The translations under genes were made by a program, and so were the position numbers. Source: Saitoella complicata NRRL Y-17804 (Eukaryota; Ascomycota; Saitoellomycetes; Saitoellales; Saitoellaceae). Taken from it: a stretch of 64,000 nucleotides of DNA. The notes beneath the pieces are model-generated. The model searched no databases. It saw only the letters and a program-made list of their open reading frames with translations, and was not told the origin of the DNA. The stretch covers positions 62,001 to 126,000 of the forward strand of contig NW_017567024.1 of the NCBI RefSeq assembly GCF_001661265.1, read 5' to 3'. Positions 1 to 12,533 of this stretch are shown one piece after another (within the stretch, counting starts at the first letter, position 1; every line of letters starts with the position of its first letter).

Positions 1-27
1 AGGGATATTCAGGTTGGGGAGGTGATT

Positions 28-1797
28 ATGACGGAGACTGCTACCGCTGTGTTTCCGAGGACTGGGAGTTGTTCGTTGTGTTTGAGTTCGAAGACTGCGT
101 CAGCTACGGCCAATTGGGTTGATTGTGAGGACTGTAAGAAGGTTGGGTGGTGTTCGACTGATTGTCAGGGTATGGAGCACCCGATCCATGAGATTGAGTG
201 TAAGGCGTTGCAGGAGTTTGATGCTGCGGTCGAGGCGGCGAATGAGGCCGTTAAGACCGAGCAGGAGTTACAACGGAAGAACAACTCTGTCAACCTTGGG
301 AGTAGCGAGAAAATCGACTCTGACGTTGCTCGTCTCGCGATCAAGACCCTTGCGCGTAAGGCGGCGGAGGAGGGTGGTGCGGAGGTATGCGAGTACGGTA
401 CCAAGACGGATGTGTTTGAGGCTTTGTTCTCGAGGAGAGAGAATATGGAGACCGCGGACGCGAAAGGATGGGGCAAGTTCTGGTCAATCATGATGAACCT
501 CGTTCCGTCACCGAAGGATGGGCCACCATACACCGTGCAGTACCTCACCGAGCTCGCGTCCCGTATCGTCGCGAACTTGCACTCACTGCCCTCGCCCCAG
601 TCTGCATTGGGCGTCTTCCCGCTCACGCTCCTCTACGCACCCCACTCCTGTGCACCCAACGCGCACTTGATTGTTTTGCCTGAGAACACCCCTCAACGCG
701 CCATCTCCATCCAAGCCCTCCGCCCCATCAAAACCGGTGAGGAAATCACCGTCACCTTTATCGACCAACTCCTCCAACCCCGTGACAACCGCCGCGGAGC
801 AATCCTCATGCGTCGCCGCTACTGGTGCCGCTGTAAACGCTGCGCGACCGATATAGAGAAATCCTCCGATCGGTTCTTGACCGCGGTTAGGTGTGCGGAG
901 TGTAAGGGTGGTGTGTACATCATCCCGCCGCGCACCATTCATTCGATCTTTGAGGATGTGAAGGCGATGCAGGCTGGGAAGGATATTAGGGCTGAGAGGT
1001 CTTATGCTTGTTCGGATTGTGAGAGTCAGTTGACGCATGCGGATTGGGCCAAGTTTATTACGGAGGCGGATAAGGCTTTGAATCTTGCGCAGGAAGGATT
1101 GAGACGTGGTGGAGCTGGTGGGTTCGTGCAGAGTAAGACGAGGCTTGGTGCGTGGTATGGGAAGTATGTCGTTGGTTCCGGTATGGGGTTGAAGCTCCAC
1201 CCTGGCCATACTCTCGCGTTAACCCACGCCGGACCCACGACGAATGCACAAATCGCAACGGCTGACTACTCCGCCGCCATCGCAACCCAGAAGGCGACGA
1301 TCGAGACCATCACCAACTACGGCATCCTCCAAAAACATAATATCGGCGACATGTACTTCCGCCTCTCCCGTATCCTTGCCGAGGCGCAGAAAATCGAGGA
1401 ACAGCGCAAGGAGAAGAAGCGTGCCACGCTCCTTAAGAAGTGGAAGGCGGAGGAGGTCCAGGCTGTGGAGGATGGAGGAATCGTGGCAGAGTTGTTGATG
1501 TATATCCGGAAGAAGAATGAGGCTGATGCGGAGAGGTTGCAGAGGGCGAGCGACGAAGCTCGCCTTATCGAAGAAGCTGCGAAGCTCCAGCTTGGGGAGG
1601 CGAAGGCGGAGGAGGTGCAGGGTGAGGAGGATGCGAGGATTAAGATTGCCAGGGATGGAGAGGGAAAGACTGGACTGGAGGCTAAGGAGGATGGAGAAGT
1701 TGGTGGAGAGACGGAAAAGTTGAACTTGGGGAATGATGCGGCGATTGAGAACCAGATTAGGGAGGAGGCGAAGGTTGCGATTGCGGAGGCGGAGTAA
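28..1797 (+). CDS. MYND zinc finger plus SET domain protein (SMYD-like)
   Basis: Single-exon reading frame of 589 residues from the ATG at 28. The frame stays open to the window edge, and an acceptor-like TTCAG at about 8-12 means an upstream exon is possible. The N-terminus carries a MYND zinc finger (C-x2-C, then VDCEDCKKVGWCSTDCQ and a final H/C pair, about residues 14-60). The middle has a SET core with the conserved HSCAPNAH step and GEEITVTFID, followed by a cysteine-rich post-SET stretch (YWCRCKRCATD). The last 130 residues are Glu/Lys/Ala-rich and probably coiled coil. In the SMYD family the SET domain transfers methyl groups from S-adenosylmethionine to protein lysines; the substrate here is unknown. 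Codon choice alternates between T-rich and C-rich blocks, as in neighbouring genes. Family call is firm; exact start is not. Confidence 0.88.
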   Translation: MTETATAVFPRTGSCSLCLSSKTASATANWVDCEDCKKVGWCSTDCQGMEHPIHEIECKALQEFDAAVEAANEAVKTEQELQRKNNSVNLGSSEKIDSDVARLAIKTLARKAAEEGGAEVCEYGTKTDVFEALFSRRENMETADAKGWGKFWSIMMNLVPSPKDGPPYTVQYLTELASRIVANLHSLPSPQSALGVFPLTLLYAPHSCAPNAHLIVLPENTPQRAISIQALRPIKTGEEITVTFIDQLLQPRDNRRGAILMRRRYWCRCKRCATDIEKSSDRFLTAVRCAECKGGVYIIPPRTIHSIFEDVKAMQAGKDIRAERSYACSDCESQLTHADWAKFITEADKALNLAQEGLRRGGAGGFVQSKTRLGAWYGKYVVGSGMGLKLHPGHTLALTHAGPTTNAQIATADYSAAIATQKATIETITNYGILQKHNIGDMYFRLSRILAEAQKIEEQRKEKKRATLLKKWKAEEVQAVEDGGIVAELLMYIRKKNEADAERLQRASDEARLIEEAAKLQLGEAKAEEVQGEEDARIKIARDGEGKTGLEAKEDGEVGGETEKLNLGNDAAIENQIREEAKVAIAEAE

Positions 1798-2120
1798 GTG
1801 GCATGTCATGAGTAGGATACCCGGAGGGATTGTGGAGGAGGATATGAGTATATCTAAGATATCATGTGCATATCCATGGTCATATCTCACGCTGTTTCAT
1901 CATCTTCGACGAAAATTGGATAACCCCATGATCCTCCGATTTGAATCCCCCATTGGTTCATAATTCGACTTAAGCTTTTCTCTCTGTTCGTAACACCCGC
2001 AGGCATGATGCGCGTGCGCATGTCAGTGAGCCGCGTATCAACACCGCACTCCAACTCAATCTCGATTGCCATTGAACAAGGAACCTTGCCGGTCCTAGAC
2101 GGCGCATAAATCTCTTCGGC
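1798..2120. other. intergenic spacer
   Basis: Spacer between the MYND-SET stop and the first codon of the exportin gene, both on the plus strand. I see no open frame of note. It should hold the terminator of the left gene and the promoter of the exportin gene; no clear TATA box is visible. Confidence 0.6.
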
Positions 2121-5100
2121 ATGGATCCATCGGGTATGTTCTCATCAATCTTCGCTCTGTTTACGTTGCTTATGGTGTTGCTTTGTTATAGCCCTCCCGC
2201 AAATCGTCAACGCTTTGGCACAGATCCACAACCCATTGACACCAAACGATGTCCGAAAACAGCTTCAAACCGATTTAGAAAACCTTAAGGAGAACTACGA
2301 GTTCGCTCCCATCTACGGATTCGAGTTAGCGAAGGTGACGGAGGCTGAGGGCGTGGATGTCGGGATGGTACGGCATTTTGGGTTGAGTATGTTGGAGGGG
2401 TGTGTACGATATGCGTGGACGAATTATTCGGATGAACAGAAGTTGGAGTTGAAGGGGTGTGTTGTGCAACTTGTTGTTCAGGAGGTATGGGACCAGGGTG
2501 ATATGGTTTGTTCTCAGCGTACTGACGCGATGGTTCTATACAGGCACAACGAAACTCACCGTCGTATATTCCAGAAAAACTGTCGGTATTACTTACGGAA
2601 ATTGCGAAGCGGGCATGGTTCAGTCCCTTCTTCCCCGAATACTCAGCAACTCTTCTCGGTCTTTGGCGCGAATCACCCAAAACCCGACTGATCGCCCTGT
2701 CATCACTCACCTCACTCATGGAAGACACCTTTATCCTGGATGACCCCGTATGCGCATTGCGTCACCAAACCCTGACGGCGGGAATGCTCAGCGTTCTCAT
2801 GTCCGACGCCGTACGAAAGAACCTAGGTACAGCCCCCGTACCAGGCGCAGAATTCGATGAGAGAGAAGCGGGTGATCCAGGCTGGTTCGCCCGTTGGGCA
2901 GAATGTATGACGGAATGTTCCATCGCAGCCGACCAAGGCGGCGAAGGCGCCCAAATAGCCATCAAACTCGGCGCAGCAGTCCTGAAAGCTTTCAAGATCT
3001 GCGTTGGGCTGACGCCAACGGAATGTTTTATCGAGGCGCAGTTGTTGCAGAGGTTGTGTAGTGCGTTGATGTGTACGTCGGTACAAATCGCTACATTGGC
3101 TGCGGATTGTCTTTACCTGCTGTTTTCGCGTCAAGCGGCACCAACGGACCCATTCATGCCTCAGATCGCAACGATGTTTCAGAGTGAGAGTTTGGCCGGT
3201 TTAGAGATGGTTTATGACCGCGTCTGTGCAGGGCTGGACCCGGAAGCATTGGATGAGGATTACTACATTTATCTCAAGAAGCTGGTTGAGGCGATCGTGG
3301 CGCTTGGTGTGTATAACCTGCTGGACGAGGTGCGTGCTGCTGAGTTGCCGAGTGACGAGAGTCTGGAGAAGTATTTTGGGTTGGTGATGAAGACGAGTAG
3401 GCATGAGTCGCTGCTCGTGTCAAGTTTGAGTCAGGGGTTCTGGGAGTTCTCGTTGAGGAATAAGAGGTTGAATGAGAAAGAGGCTTTGGCGAAGATTGTG
3501 CCGCATCTGCTTGAGCTCGCTGGGGAGAGGCTGATCAAGTACGAAGAATTCAAGGGAGAGACGGAGATTGCTGCGTTCAAGAACTCCTTGACATACTTGG
3601 AAACGGATATCGACTCTATCCCAGAGATGCATATGTTCACCGGAAACTACCGACGTTTCCTCTTCGATATCGCTCGCTTGTGTGTCTGCAGACGTCCGGT
3701 TGAAGCGGTTGCTTATACCAACCAACGCCTGAATATGTTCCTTAACATGCCGCCTGATCCGGCACATCGTGATTCGATGGGTTTCTGTACGAAGAAGAAT
3801 TATACGTATTTGCTGTGTGATGCGACATTTGTTCTTATCGAGGCAACGATTCGTGGTGTGAAGAGGTGGGAGACGCTGCATCCTGGTGAGGAGTATGCGG
3901 CGGTGAAGCAGCAGTGTTTATCGACGATGCAGGAATGGTGTGAGCGGACTGTGGGGTTGGATATTAACGACCCGTTGATGCTCGGAAAGCAGGTGCAAGT
4001 AATCGTCAGTTTTGCGGGTGCGGTGTTGGAGGGCAATCAAGCTCTCATGTTTAAGGTTCTGGAAAAGGTGCTTACGGGTTGGGCGTATGTCATCCCCGAC
4101 GCGGACAAGACCGTGTTGGGTACTTTGCAGGAGGTCAGGGGAAAGTGTGGACAGGAAATGTTGAAGCTTGGCGCGATGTTGCCGAATCAGTTGTGGCCTA
4201 TCTATGATCAGTTGGAGAAGACGGTTAATGAGATGTCAAGCGATATCGCGCGGTTGAGCAGGACTGATCTTCCTATCCCGAGGGCGCTGTTGTTGATTAT
4301 TGCGCAGAGGTCAAATATCTCACAAGATGTCAAGAAGACGAAGTTTGAGGACATTGTCTCGCCGGTGTGTAATGCCTGGACGGAGGCGGATATCACGAAC
4401 AAGTTGTCTAGTTTGGAGGGGTTCATGGAAATGATGGGGTTGGATAAAATGATGCTGTATTTCAGGAAGCGTGGGATTGCGCCAGGAGCGAGTTTGAGCA
4501 ATATCGAACTCGATGTGGAGGGTGAGGCGCTGCAGAAGGAGTTGAAGGAGTTGAGGCGATGGGTTTGGCCTTTGCGCGGATTCCGCAAGTTTATTGAGTG
4601 CACGGTCGACTCGCACAGCAAGGAGCACCCTCAGCACCAGTTCACCCTTGACTTATGGGCGGCGAAGATTGGTCAAATCGTACCGAATATTCTTATGTTG
4701 TTGCGACAGGTTCATGCCTACTATACCCCAGCCAACTACGCGTCTCTGCCAGCGGAGTTGCAGTACATTGTGCAGCAGAGTGTGATTGAGAGATACTGGC
4801 TGCACGGTGTTAGCTCTACCACGAAGGATGAGTTCATTGCTGGCAGCAAGGCGACGGGAACAATCAAGGAGTTGGTCGAGTCCGCTGGTGATTGGATTCG
4901 ACAGACTCGTGAGTATTGTTACATCCTCCTCGGCGTCCTGTCGAACCTCGACACCAGGTTCTACAGTCTGCCGGGTCTGTCACAGACGATTATGCAATCG
5001 TTGTTCACGAACGTGGATGGGCTCAGTTTGCATGCCTGGACGCATCTGCTCAACATCGGTGTTCGTCCCTTGGTCGTCAACTGCCCCGAATCGTTCCGGG

Positions 5101-6050
5101 ACGACTTCTTACAGGCGGTGCTTCCTCCGTTATTAAACGAATTGGATGCAAAACTTGTTCGTGAATGGGCAAGATTAACCCAGCGAGGTCTGCTGACTGC
5201 GAAAGCGGATGAAGGTCAGGATGGTTCTGCAGATGGCGAAGGGCTTTCCAGCGAGATGATGGAGGAGTCTCTGATGAGGCACTTGTCCTTCGCGGCTATA
5301 AGGCTGTCGGCGGACATCATCCAGCCCGTCAGTGAGCGTACGGTACAGGCACATCTTGCCCAAAGCGGCCACTCAGCAAACGCCAAGACTGAGTTCTTGC
5401 ACCTGCAATCGCTCAAGCGGTATGTTCTGGGCTCACCGGCGATTGTTGAACCCTTGCTGGTGCTCTGCACACACTTCCTTACCACCCATGATACCCGCTG
5501 CTGCAGCAAGTCCATCGCACTGTTACGCGAGATCATCCCCGAGCTTGTTCAGCCTCGTGGACAGACAGGTGAGATCAATGCTGTGCAGAACTACATCTGT
5601 ACCGAGATTTTCCGAGCAGGTGTTCTCGCCCTTCACGACGAGTACTTTATCGAGCAACAAAAGGAGATTACGACTCTTCTCACACTCATCTACATCCAAG
5701 GAATCTCAGTTGTGGGTTCTTCAGCTCCCCGTGAAATTATCAAGGCAGCGATCCCTACCTTCGATCACCAGGACTTCGAGAGGAGGCTCGGACAGGCCAA
5801 GACGAGCAAACATCAACGTGGAATTATGTGGGCCCTTTTGGAGAGTATCAAGGGTGTTGCCAAGGGAGAGCAGGGAAAGAAGGCCGTCAGTGCGCAGCAG
5901 GAGAACAAGGAGTTGATCCAGCGCTTGCTGAAGGCTGGTAAGGAGAGACAAAATGAGACCGAGAACCACCTCGATGGACTTTCTACCATGATGGACGAGG
6001 GAAACCATGATGGACCTCCTCCACCTGCTCAGCTGGAGATCACTATGTAG
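2121..6050 (+). CDS. MSN5: Exportin-5 / Msn5-type karyopherin
   Basis: Three exons: 2121-2133, 2192-2484 and 2544-6050, giving 1270 residues. The 13-nt first exon encodes MDPS plus one base; introns of 58 and 59 nt have GTATGT and GTATGG donors. Splicing joins frames that otherwise break, giving an importin-beta-like N-terminus with the typical EIAKRAW step, then a leucine-rich helical-repeat protein to the end. Length is close to animal exportin-5 (about 1200 residues). Family members bind RanGTP with cargo in the nucleus and carry it through the pore: phosphoproteins in yeast, pre-miRNA and other RNAs in animals. The stretch near residue 790 (FRKFIECTVDSHSKEHP) and the C-terminal DHQDFERRLGQAKTSKHQRG also fit. 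I infer exportin-5/Msn5 rather than Crm1 or exportin-t from overall pattern. Confidence 0.87.
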
Positions 6051-6303
6051 GTGGACATCCAAGGCTTCTCAAGTTGAAGGTGGTTTTGCTTAGCTAGTAC
6101 ACGGATATATGCTTGGATATCGGAAGGAGTTTGCTTCTCAGCTCGAAACATCAAAAACACTTATTAGATTCCTTCACTCTCCAATTGTGGTGCAAAGTCT
6201 GAAGCCCAGTCCACGTACTCTTTCAATTGATCTCAAAAATCCAATGACATGTCAATCGTACATTCTGGCCGTCCGACTCGGCAATTGAATTATCATTCCT
6301 TCC

Positions 6304-6686
6304 TCACACCTCATAATCGTTAACAGACTTGTCTGATTTTGATCTCTTTGGGCCAGCCGGCTTCTTCGAAACGAATCGAGGTGCTGAGAATCCCTTCGCT
6401 TCACTGTGCTCCATAGCAGTAACAAATGCTCTGTGAACCGGGTTAGAAACCGCAAAGAAAAACATGAATTCCGGGCACCCGCTCACTTCTGCGTCTTGTC
6501 AAGGTATTCTTCCCGGGAAACTTCGGGAACACCGATTTTTGCTCCAGAGCTTGAGATATTGACGTTGCGCTTCTTCATCTCCTCGTTGGCAGTCTTGAGG
6601 GCGTCCTGGAGCTGCTTCAACGTCAAGTAGCCGACACCGGCGAAGACCAAAACGAAGATCAAGACGAAGAATGGTGCAAGGATCAT
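6304..6686 (-). CDS. Small signal-anchored membrane protein, unknown function
   Basis: Two exons on the minus strand, 6487-6686 and 6304-6430, joined over a 56-nt intron (GTGAGC donor, CACAG acceptor) to give 108 residues. I chose the ATG at 6686 because it starts directly at a hydrophobic segment (MILAPFFVLIFVLVFAGVGY); a longer in-frame reading back to 6791 has no such character and looks like leader. Residues 1-22 form one transmembrane or signal-anchor helix. Then comes a charged helix (LKQLQDALKTANEEMKKRN) and a basic tail rich in Lys and Ser. The design suggests a protein anchored in an organelle or ER membrane with its C-terminus on the other side. I do not recognise the family. It lies downstream of the kinesin gene on the same strand but is a separate unit. 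Confidence 0.65.
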
Positions 6687-6945
6687 GTTGAAGGCTGTAG
6701 GGACGGAGTTGGTGGTGAGGTTTCGCCGAGCTCTCTCAGGGTCCTCTCCGTGTTTATCGCCAAGGCACAACAAGGTCCGCTCTCCATGCATACGTCAGGA
6801 TCCGTTGCCTGTCCGGGGGAAGTGAGCGTTTACCGGGCAATAAATATGAAGAGATCAATCTAAAACTTTCATTGTCTTCTTCTCGTACATGCAATTAGCT
6901 GTAACTCTTGGGTATCCTATGCAAAACGCCATGATCCGCACTCCC

Positions 6946-9900
6946 CTAAATCCTCGCAATCCAATCCTCGTATTCTGCTCTATTAACCGCCTGTAACATC
7001 ACCGCATTCCATTGGGTATATATTGCAAACGTGTTTTCAACGCCGGGATCCGTCGCAGCTGCTGGAGCGTGATCAACTCTGGCTTCATTGAGGTTGATAA
7101 TGAATCCGCATTCCTCCTCCTCGCCAGACGTCGTGTACTGAAATAAATAAGGTCGGCGCAACACCCACCAGCGCTTATTCCATTGCTGAGTTTGACTATC
7201 AAGTACGGATAGCCACCCAGTCTTGATAACAGAGCTGGTCCTCATGATCGGCTGAACCGCACATATGAGTTTCCGCGGTGCTACTTCAGCCAAAGAAGCT
7301 AAAGCTTGGGAAGAAGATCCAGATGGAACAGTACCCTGTGCGCGTCGCATCCACAGCGCCACGTAATTGAATAGAACTTCCTCACTTTGCTCTGTCGTCC
7401 TGACTGGGACGTCTTGTACATGTATCATGGCTGCAACCGCAACTTCGGCGGCTCTCTTCTGCATCGCAACAGCCTTCGCCCAGTCCTCAATCAAAGATCT
7501 TCCTCTGGACAACCATCCATCAAGGTTCTCCTCACCTCGTACATATTTCTCTGCAGTATTCATCCTCCACACGTCGCGTGCAGTCTTAGCACCTTCGGGA
7601 GACATCGTCAGCGCGAAGTGCTCATATGCTGAAAGGCAGACTTTCTGTGACGGATACATGATTCGGGTGAGAAATCCTGGAGCAGTGTTGGCGTCGCGTT
7701 CGACAATCTTCAATGAGATGTCGACCGAACATGTGATCGGCTCGGCAACTTTAGCCAATTGTACTGTAGTGTTCAGCGTGAGCAGAACTCTATCGCTTGA
7801 CGCAGTCACTTGCTCAAGCATAGCGACATCATGACCACCAATGTCCCAGGACGCCAAGCCAACAGTAGCGGTAGGGTCATCCGTCGCTTGCACCCCCGAG
7901 ACTTTCAGCAAGCGGAGACCAACCCTGGAGTCGGCTTCATTTTCATGATTCGGCTTCGACGCCAGCAGCCTTGGATGGCCAATGGACATGGCGAGCACCG
8001 ATGACCACACCTCTTGATCCCCTGAACCATGACTCAACCGGATCTGGATGCGCCGTTGCACACCAAGATGGAGCATGAAGCATCCCGGATCCAAGTCATT
8101 CTCGCAAATAACATGAACAGGCCCATACTCCCCCGTGGCCATCCGTTCAAGGATCTGGATGGCAGCAGTCACGTCGTGCCGCTCCTCCGTCATGAAGTCC
8201 CCTTCAGGACGACGACCGTGCTCAGTACCGGCGAGCGTCGTCAACTCACGCATTTGGTCCCAACTCAGGAGACGTTCGATGTGGTTCTCAGTGATGCGAC
8301 CGAAGAGATGAAGGCGGATGTCTCCACCTTTGTCAACTGTAGAACCTTCGAGGTCTCCACAAGTGAAGTCCTCCTCAAACCGGACAGCTTCGTCTCCAAA
8401 CTTTCTCACTGGCTTGGTATGTTGCGAGAACGGCCATGAGCATTGAAGATGGAGTTCGGACGCCTCACGTTCTGACAGGCCATGAAGGGTGTCGATGCGT
8501 AGGTAGTGAACATTCAATCTTGGGTTAGCCGTAATGCCTTCAGAATCAAGATCAAGAACATCAAGCGACGCCCGAACCTTCAATACAGCAACGACATTAG
8601 ACGTGTATGGTGAATACACATCCAGGGTAAGCGCCTGCTCAGCCAAACTCGTTAAAACCGCAAGTGGCAGAACAGCGGTGCCTACATGCGTGTATGTAGG
8701 CTTCTGCTCATCGAGGAAGCCGTCCACACGAAAGTGCTGTCGAAACTCCGGTCTATCCAGGTTGCCCGTGAGAGCCTGCATTTTCCGCACGCGGCTCTCG
8801 AGTTTTCCGAGCGACCACAAGTAAACAGCGTTAGCCTGCAAATCAGCAACCCGTACTGCAACACATGGCTTCTCTGCCGATTGTAGGTCATCGTCCTCGT
8901 CATCATCAGTGAGACCGAGGATCGAGGCTTCACGTCCCTCGTATGGAGACACCGGCACAACTACATCATCCAGCACCGTCAACTGGAATGACACATCCAG
9001 TCCAAGTTCCTTGGCCACCACCTGAGCTTCCTTAAGCAGTACAGCATACCTCAACACGACTTCACTCAGCTTCAGATCCCGTCGTGTCTTCCATTTCTGC
9101 ACAACCCATTTCGCCAAAGCCAACTCGCGCTCCGTCATCCCATTATTCTCCAATCTTTCGTTCGCCTCCATCGCCATCCTTCGCAGCTTTTCCTCCATGT
9201 CGTTTTGTACCGTCGGCACTGTGATGTTGGTATCCAAACTCATCGCGTCCATCATTGTACCCAGCGAAGAGTGCGTGTCGCGTTTATAGGACACGGAGCC
9301 GCTCGACCAGACATCATCGTCTGGTAAGGCGCCTCTACTGCGCGGCCTTACACGGCGCAGCGTGCGGATACGTTGAAGGTCATCGAACATCTGATCAAGT
9401 TGGTCGTCGTCCAATTCTTCCATCGTCAGATCACTTCCAAGGATGGACAAGTTCGCTTCTCGTCGGGCAAAAAGCCAGTCATTCTCCCCCGGTGCAGCCA
9501 CGGTTGCGGGCGCATCAAACGGACTCTCAGATTGAGTTTCAAAGACATCACTATCTCTACCTGGTGACAAAGGTGTTCCTACGCGCAATGGGCTCTGTCC
9601 AGCAGACACTGACATTCCGCTCAGATGCCTGATTCTCCTCTCCGCTCTGGCTTCCTCCGGGTTGTTGAACCTGAAGACATGGAAGTCGCCCAGGATCACT
9701 CGATATCCACTTTTTAGCCTCTTCGGCTCCTCGATGCGGAGGCCGTTGACCATTACCACGGCGTCTGGGGAAGGGTAGATAGTGACTTTGCCATCAATGT
9801 TCTCGAAGTGACAGTGGTGTGCCAAGATCTTTGTCCCGCTCAACCGGATCTCTGCATGATCATCCGCATCCACGTTGCCCACTCTCGTGATCCCAGGCCG

Positions 9901-11510
9901 CACTTGGTAAACCAAGCACTCAGCCAACAGTGGGTCATCACTCAAGTTCACCAGATGCGGATTTTTCTTCGGTGTATGCAGCCCAACCCCGCCTTTTTCA
10001 ATCGAGATCCCCAGATCCTCCAAAGCTCTCTCCCGCTCCGCCTGGATTTGCTGCGTCTTCTCCAACTTCTCTTCCCATGTCTCCTGCAAGCTTTTCATCA
10101 ACTTCTCACTTGCATGTAGTTGCTCAGCGATCTCTGCCTTCGAAACCTGCCTTACCGTGCCATCCGCAGTCCTGATACTGACAAACTGCTCTTCCAGAGG
10201 AACGTCAGTCTCATCAGTGCTAGGACCAGAAGGATGTGAAGACATGTTAGATTTCAGCTGCGCGAGCTCCTCTTTCAACTCCCTAATCATTTTCGCGTTC
10301 GGATCTTCGTTCACCACCGCATGATTCTTGATCCTCTTGGCCGAGTCCGCATACCGCAATGTACTCAACGTCTCGTCATAATTGCATGCAGCAGGACTGA
10401 TAGCAGCGATCATTGCTGTCATCGAATTCCCTCCTAATGAATCTTTCAGTAGCCATGTCAATACCGAATCACGGTACGGAATCACACTTGTGGAAGTTCC
10501 CTTGCTCACGGACTTATCCCTCTCTGCCAATGCCGAGATGACGCGACCAAGTGTCGACAGAGATCGGTTGATTTCCGCTCCCTCTTTCAGCCGTACTCCA
10601 GTAGCTTCGGTACTTTTGACCCTTTCACTTCCCGCCAGATCCACCAAACTGATCCGACTCACTTTCTCGCCCACGCCATCCCCAACCTTCTCTGTTTGTG
10701 TTAAACTGATGCAGAATACAGCGTGGGAACGACTAGAAGTCTCGTTCATTTGCGTCGCGGCAACAGTCCTGGCTTTGTTCCCGGCATCCATGAGTGAGGA
10801 AACGGAAGCATATGAAGTAACAGCAAGTTTCGAGAGGTCTTCGACGTATGGACCTAGTGTGGGATGCTCCCTGACCTTCAGATGCGTCTTTGCCTTCGGA
10901 TTGGGATTGAGAAGGTCGCGTACGCGTTCTGTACGGGTATTGTTAGTCCGTTCTCGGGATAGAGACAACATGCCTACCATTATAGATTTCCAGATACGAC
11001 ACCTCAATCCTACACTCCGTTCCCTCCTTCCCTTCCAGCTGCTTCACCCTCTCAAACATCTCCTGACACATCCTCGGCACAATACCTTCTTCGCCTTCGT
11101 AGCCCATCATTGAGTAGCTCTTTCCTGAACCAGTTTGACCGTAGGCGAAGATACAGGTGTTGTATCCCTCGAACGCGTGATTCAGCAGTTCACGGCCGAG
11201 TGAGTCGTAGATATGGGCTTGAGAAGCATATTCAGGGTCTGTGGAGGAAACGAAAGAATTGTAGGCTGCATCGAAGGTGAATGTACGTGACTGATATGAT
11301 GCCGACTTGGACGTCGATGGTGGGGTGAGTATCGTCTGGTTGTTGGAAATAGATACGATAGATTTCTCATTCCGAGCGAGTTCTGTGGGCGGTGAGTTAG
11401 CACGTAACGGAAGGCTATGCACACTACCCACCCCTAGCATTGAACGGCCTAACACGCACAGCAACCTTGATGTTTCCAGCACCGGGGCCAGCATTGGACA
11501 CAGGCCCCAT
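6946..11510 (-). CDS. Kinesin-3 motor (Unc104/KIF1 type) with FHA and C-terminal PH domains
   Basis: Three minus-strand exons, 11432-11510, 10978-11382 and 6946-10928, separated by two 49-nt introns; the product is 1488 residues. The motor domain starts at once (KVAVRVRPFNAREL). It shows the P-loop GQTGSGKS at residues 108-115, switch I NETSSRSH and switch II LVDLAGSER. After the neck and coiled coil there is an FHA domain (near residues 490-590, with GTKILAHHCHFEN), a long middle region, and a C-terminal PH domain opening with KTGWLSVLDSQTQQWNKRWW and running to the stop. This order is diagnostic of Unc104/KIF1, which carries endosomes and vesicles to microtubule plus ends and holds membranes by the PH domain. 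The length matches fungal members. All key motor residues are present and the gene looks whole. Confidence 0.95.
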
Positions 11511-12056
11511 GGTACACAAATGAGTGTTCAAAGAGGTGCGTACTAGAAATCTATTGAGCCATGAACCGGCCGGGTTTATCAAAGGTCGTCGCGTCTTTTG
11601 GCGGAGTACTTGGAGGTCAGGTTCGGTGCGGTGTACGGCGGCGGTGCTGCATGAGGCTTTGTTCGGAAGGTGAAGCCGGCCCAAACCTTATCGAGCAACT
11701 TTTTTTGCATAAAACAGTAACATGTCTATCAGTTGTGACTGGTTTGGTTTAGGGAGAAGACCGGGTACGACAGATCAGAGTAGATGAGCGCGAACATGAC
11801 AAGCGCGATGTCCCGGCTCTGGCATGATATTGGGCACCGTCTGAAATTGATAAATGTATCTTTTGGTGATGAAGGTAATCATACCCTCCTTGCTGGTATC
11901 TCATAGCAACAGCATGACGCGCAACATGCTGCAACGTCACTCCCTTCATCCTTCACTATTCCTGCAGGCCTCCGTTCTTACAGATGTTCCTAAAATCCGC
12001 ACCCTTTCCCATCATTACTTTCTCAAACATCGACATCAACATCACGAGACAACGTC
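11511..12056. other. Kinesin promoter region
   Basis: Region between the kinesin start and the SmD1 stop, both genes on the minus strand. Short frames exist on both strands but none has protein-like composition or matching splice sites. It presumably holds the kinesin promoter and SmD1 terminator. Confidence 0.5.
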
Positions 12057-12533
12057 TTAGAATCCACGCGGTCCTCCTCGTCCTCTTCCGCGTCCTCCAC
12101 CTCTGGCACCCCGTGCACCACCACGTCCTCTTCCCCTAACAGCAACAACCTCCTTCTTCCTCGCCTTCGCCTTCGGAGCATCATCAATCAACAGCGTATC
12201 CAGCGGTAGCGAATCCGGCAAAATGTAGTATCTGATGTTGTTTCCTCTGATACTCAGGGTATCAATGCTCACTGGATCGCGCTGCGACACAGTCATGCGA
12301 ACGTTTTTTAAGTGAGTGTTCATGGAGGCGTCGACGCCGGTGATTGTGCCCGATACGGTGGTTCCTATTGAGAGTGTTAGAGAATGGATCGATGGTCGGA
12401 GGAGATGTATGCGTACCATTCTTCAACTCAATGGTCACGGTCTCGGTATTCAGTTTCTGCAGAAATCTGTACAGGGGTGGTCAGCATGAGAATTCAGACT
12501 GGACACATGCCCAGTTTACCTAACGAGCTTCAT
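12057..12533 (-). CDS. SMD1: Small nuclear ribonucleoprotein SmD1
   Basis: Three minus-strand exons, 12520-12533, 12417-12466 and 12057-12364, with introns of 53 and 52 nt, giving 123 residues. The 14-nt first exon encodes MKLV plus two bases. The spliced protein opens with [20 protein letters not shown] and follows SmD1 closely: Sm1 motif with [17 protein letters not shown] and Sm2 motif with [20 protein letters not shown]. The C-terminal 30 residues are Arg-Gly repeats, the usual site of symmetric arginine dimethylation. SmD1 is one of seven proteins forming the ring on U1, U2, U4 and U5 snRNAs. Length equals that of other eukaryotes (about 119). The identification is secure. Confidence 0.97.

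Noticed and set aside
583-1209. Minus-strand frame of 208 codons inside the MYND-SET gene
   Set aside because: Antisense shadow; the plus frame has clear SET motifs.
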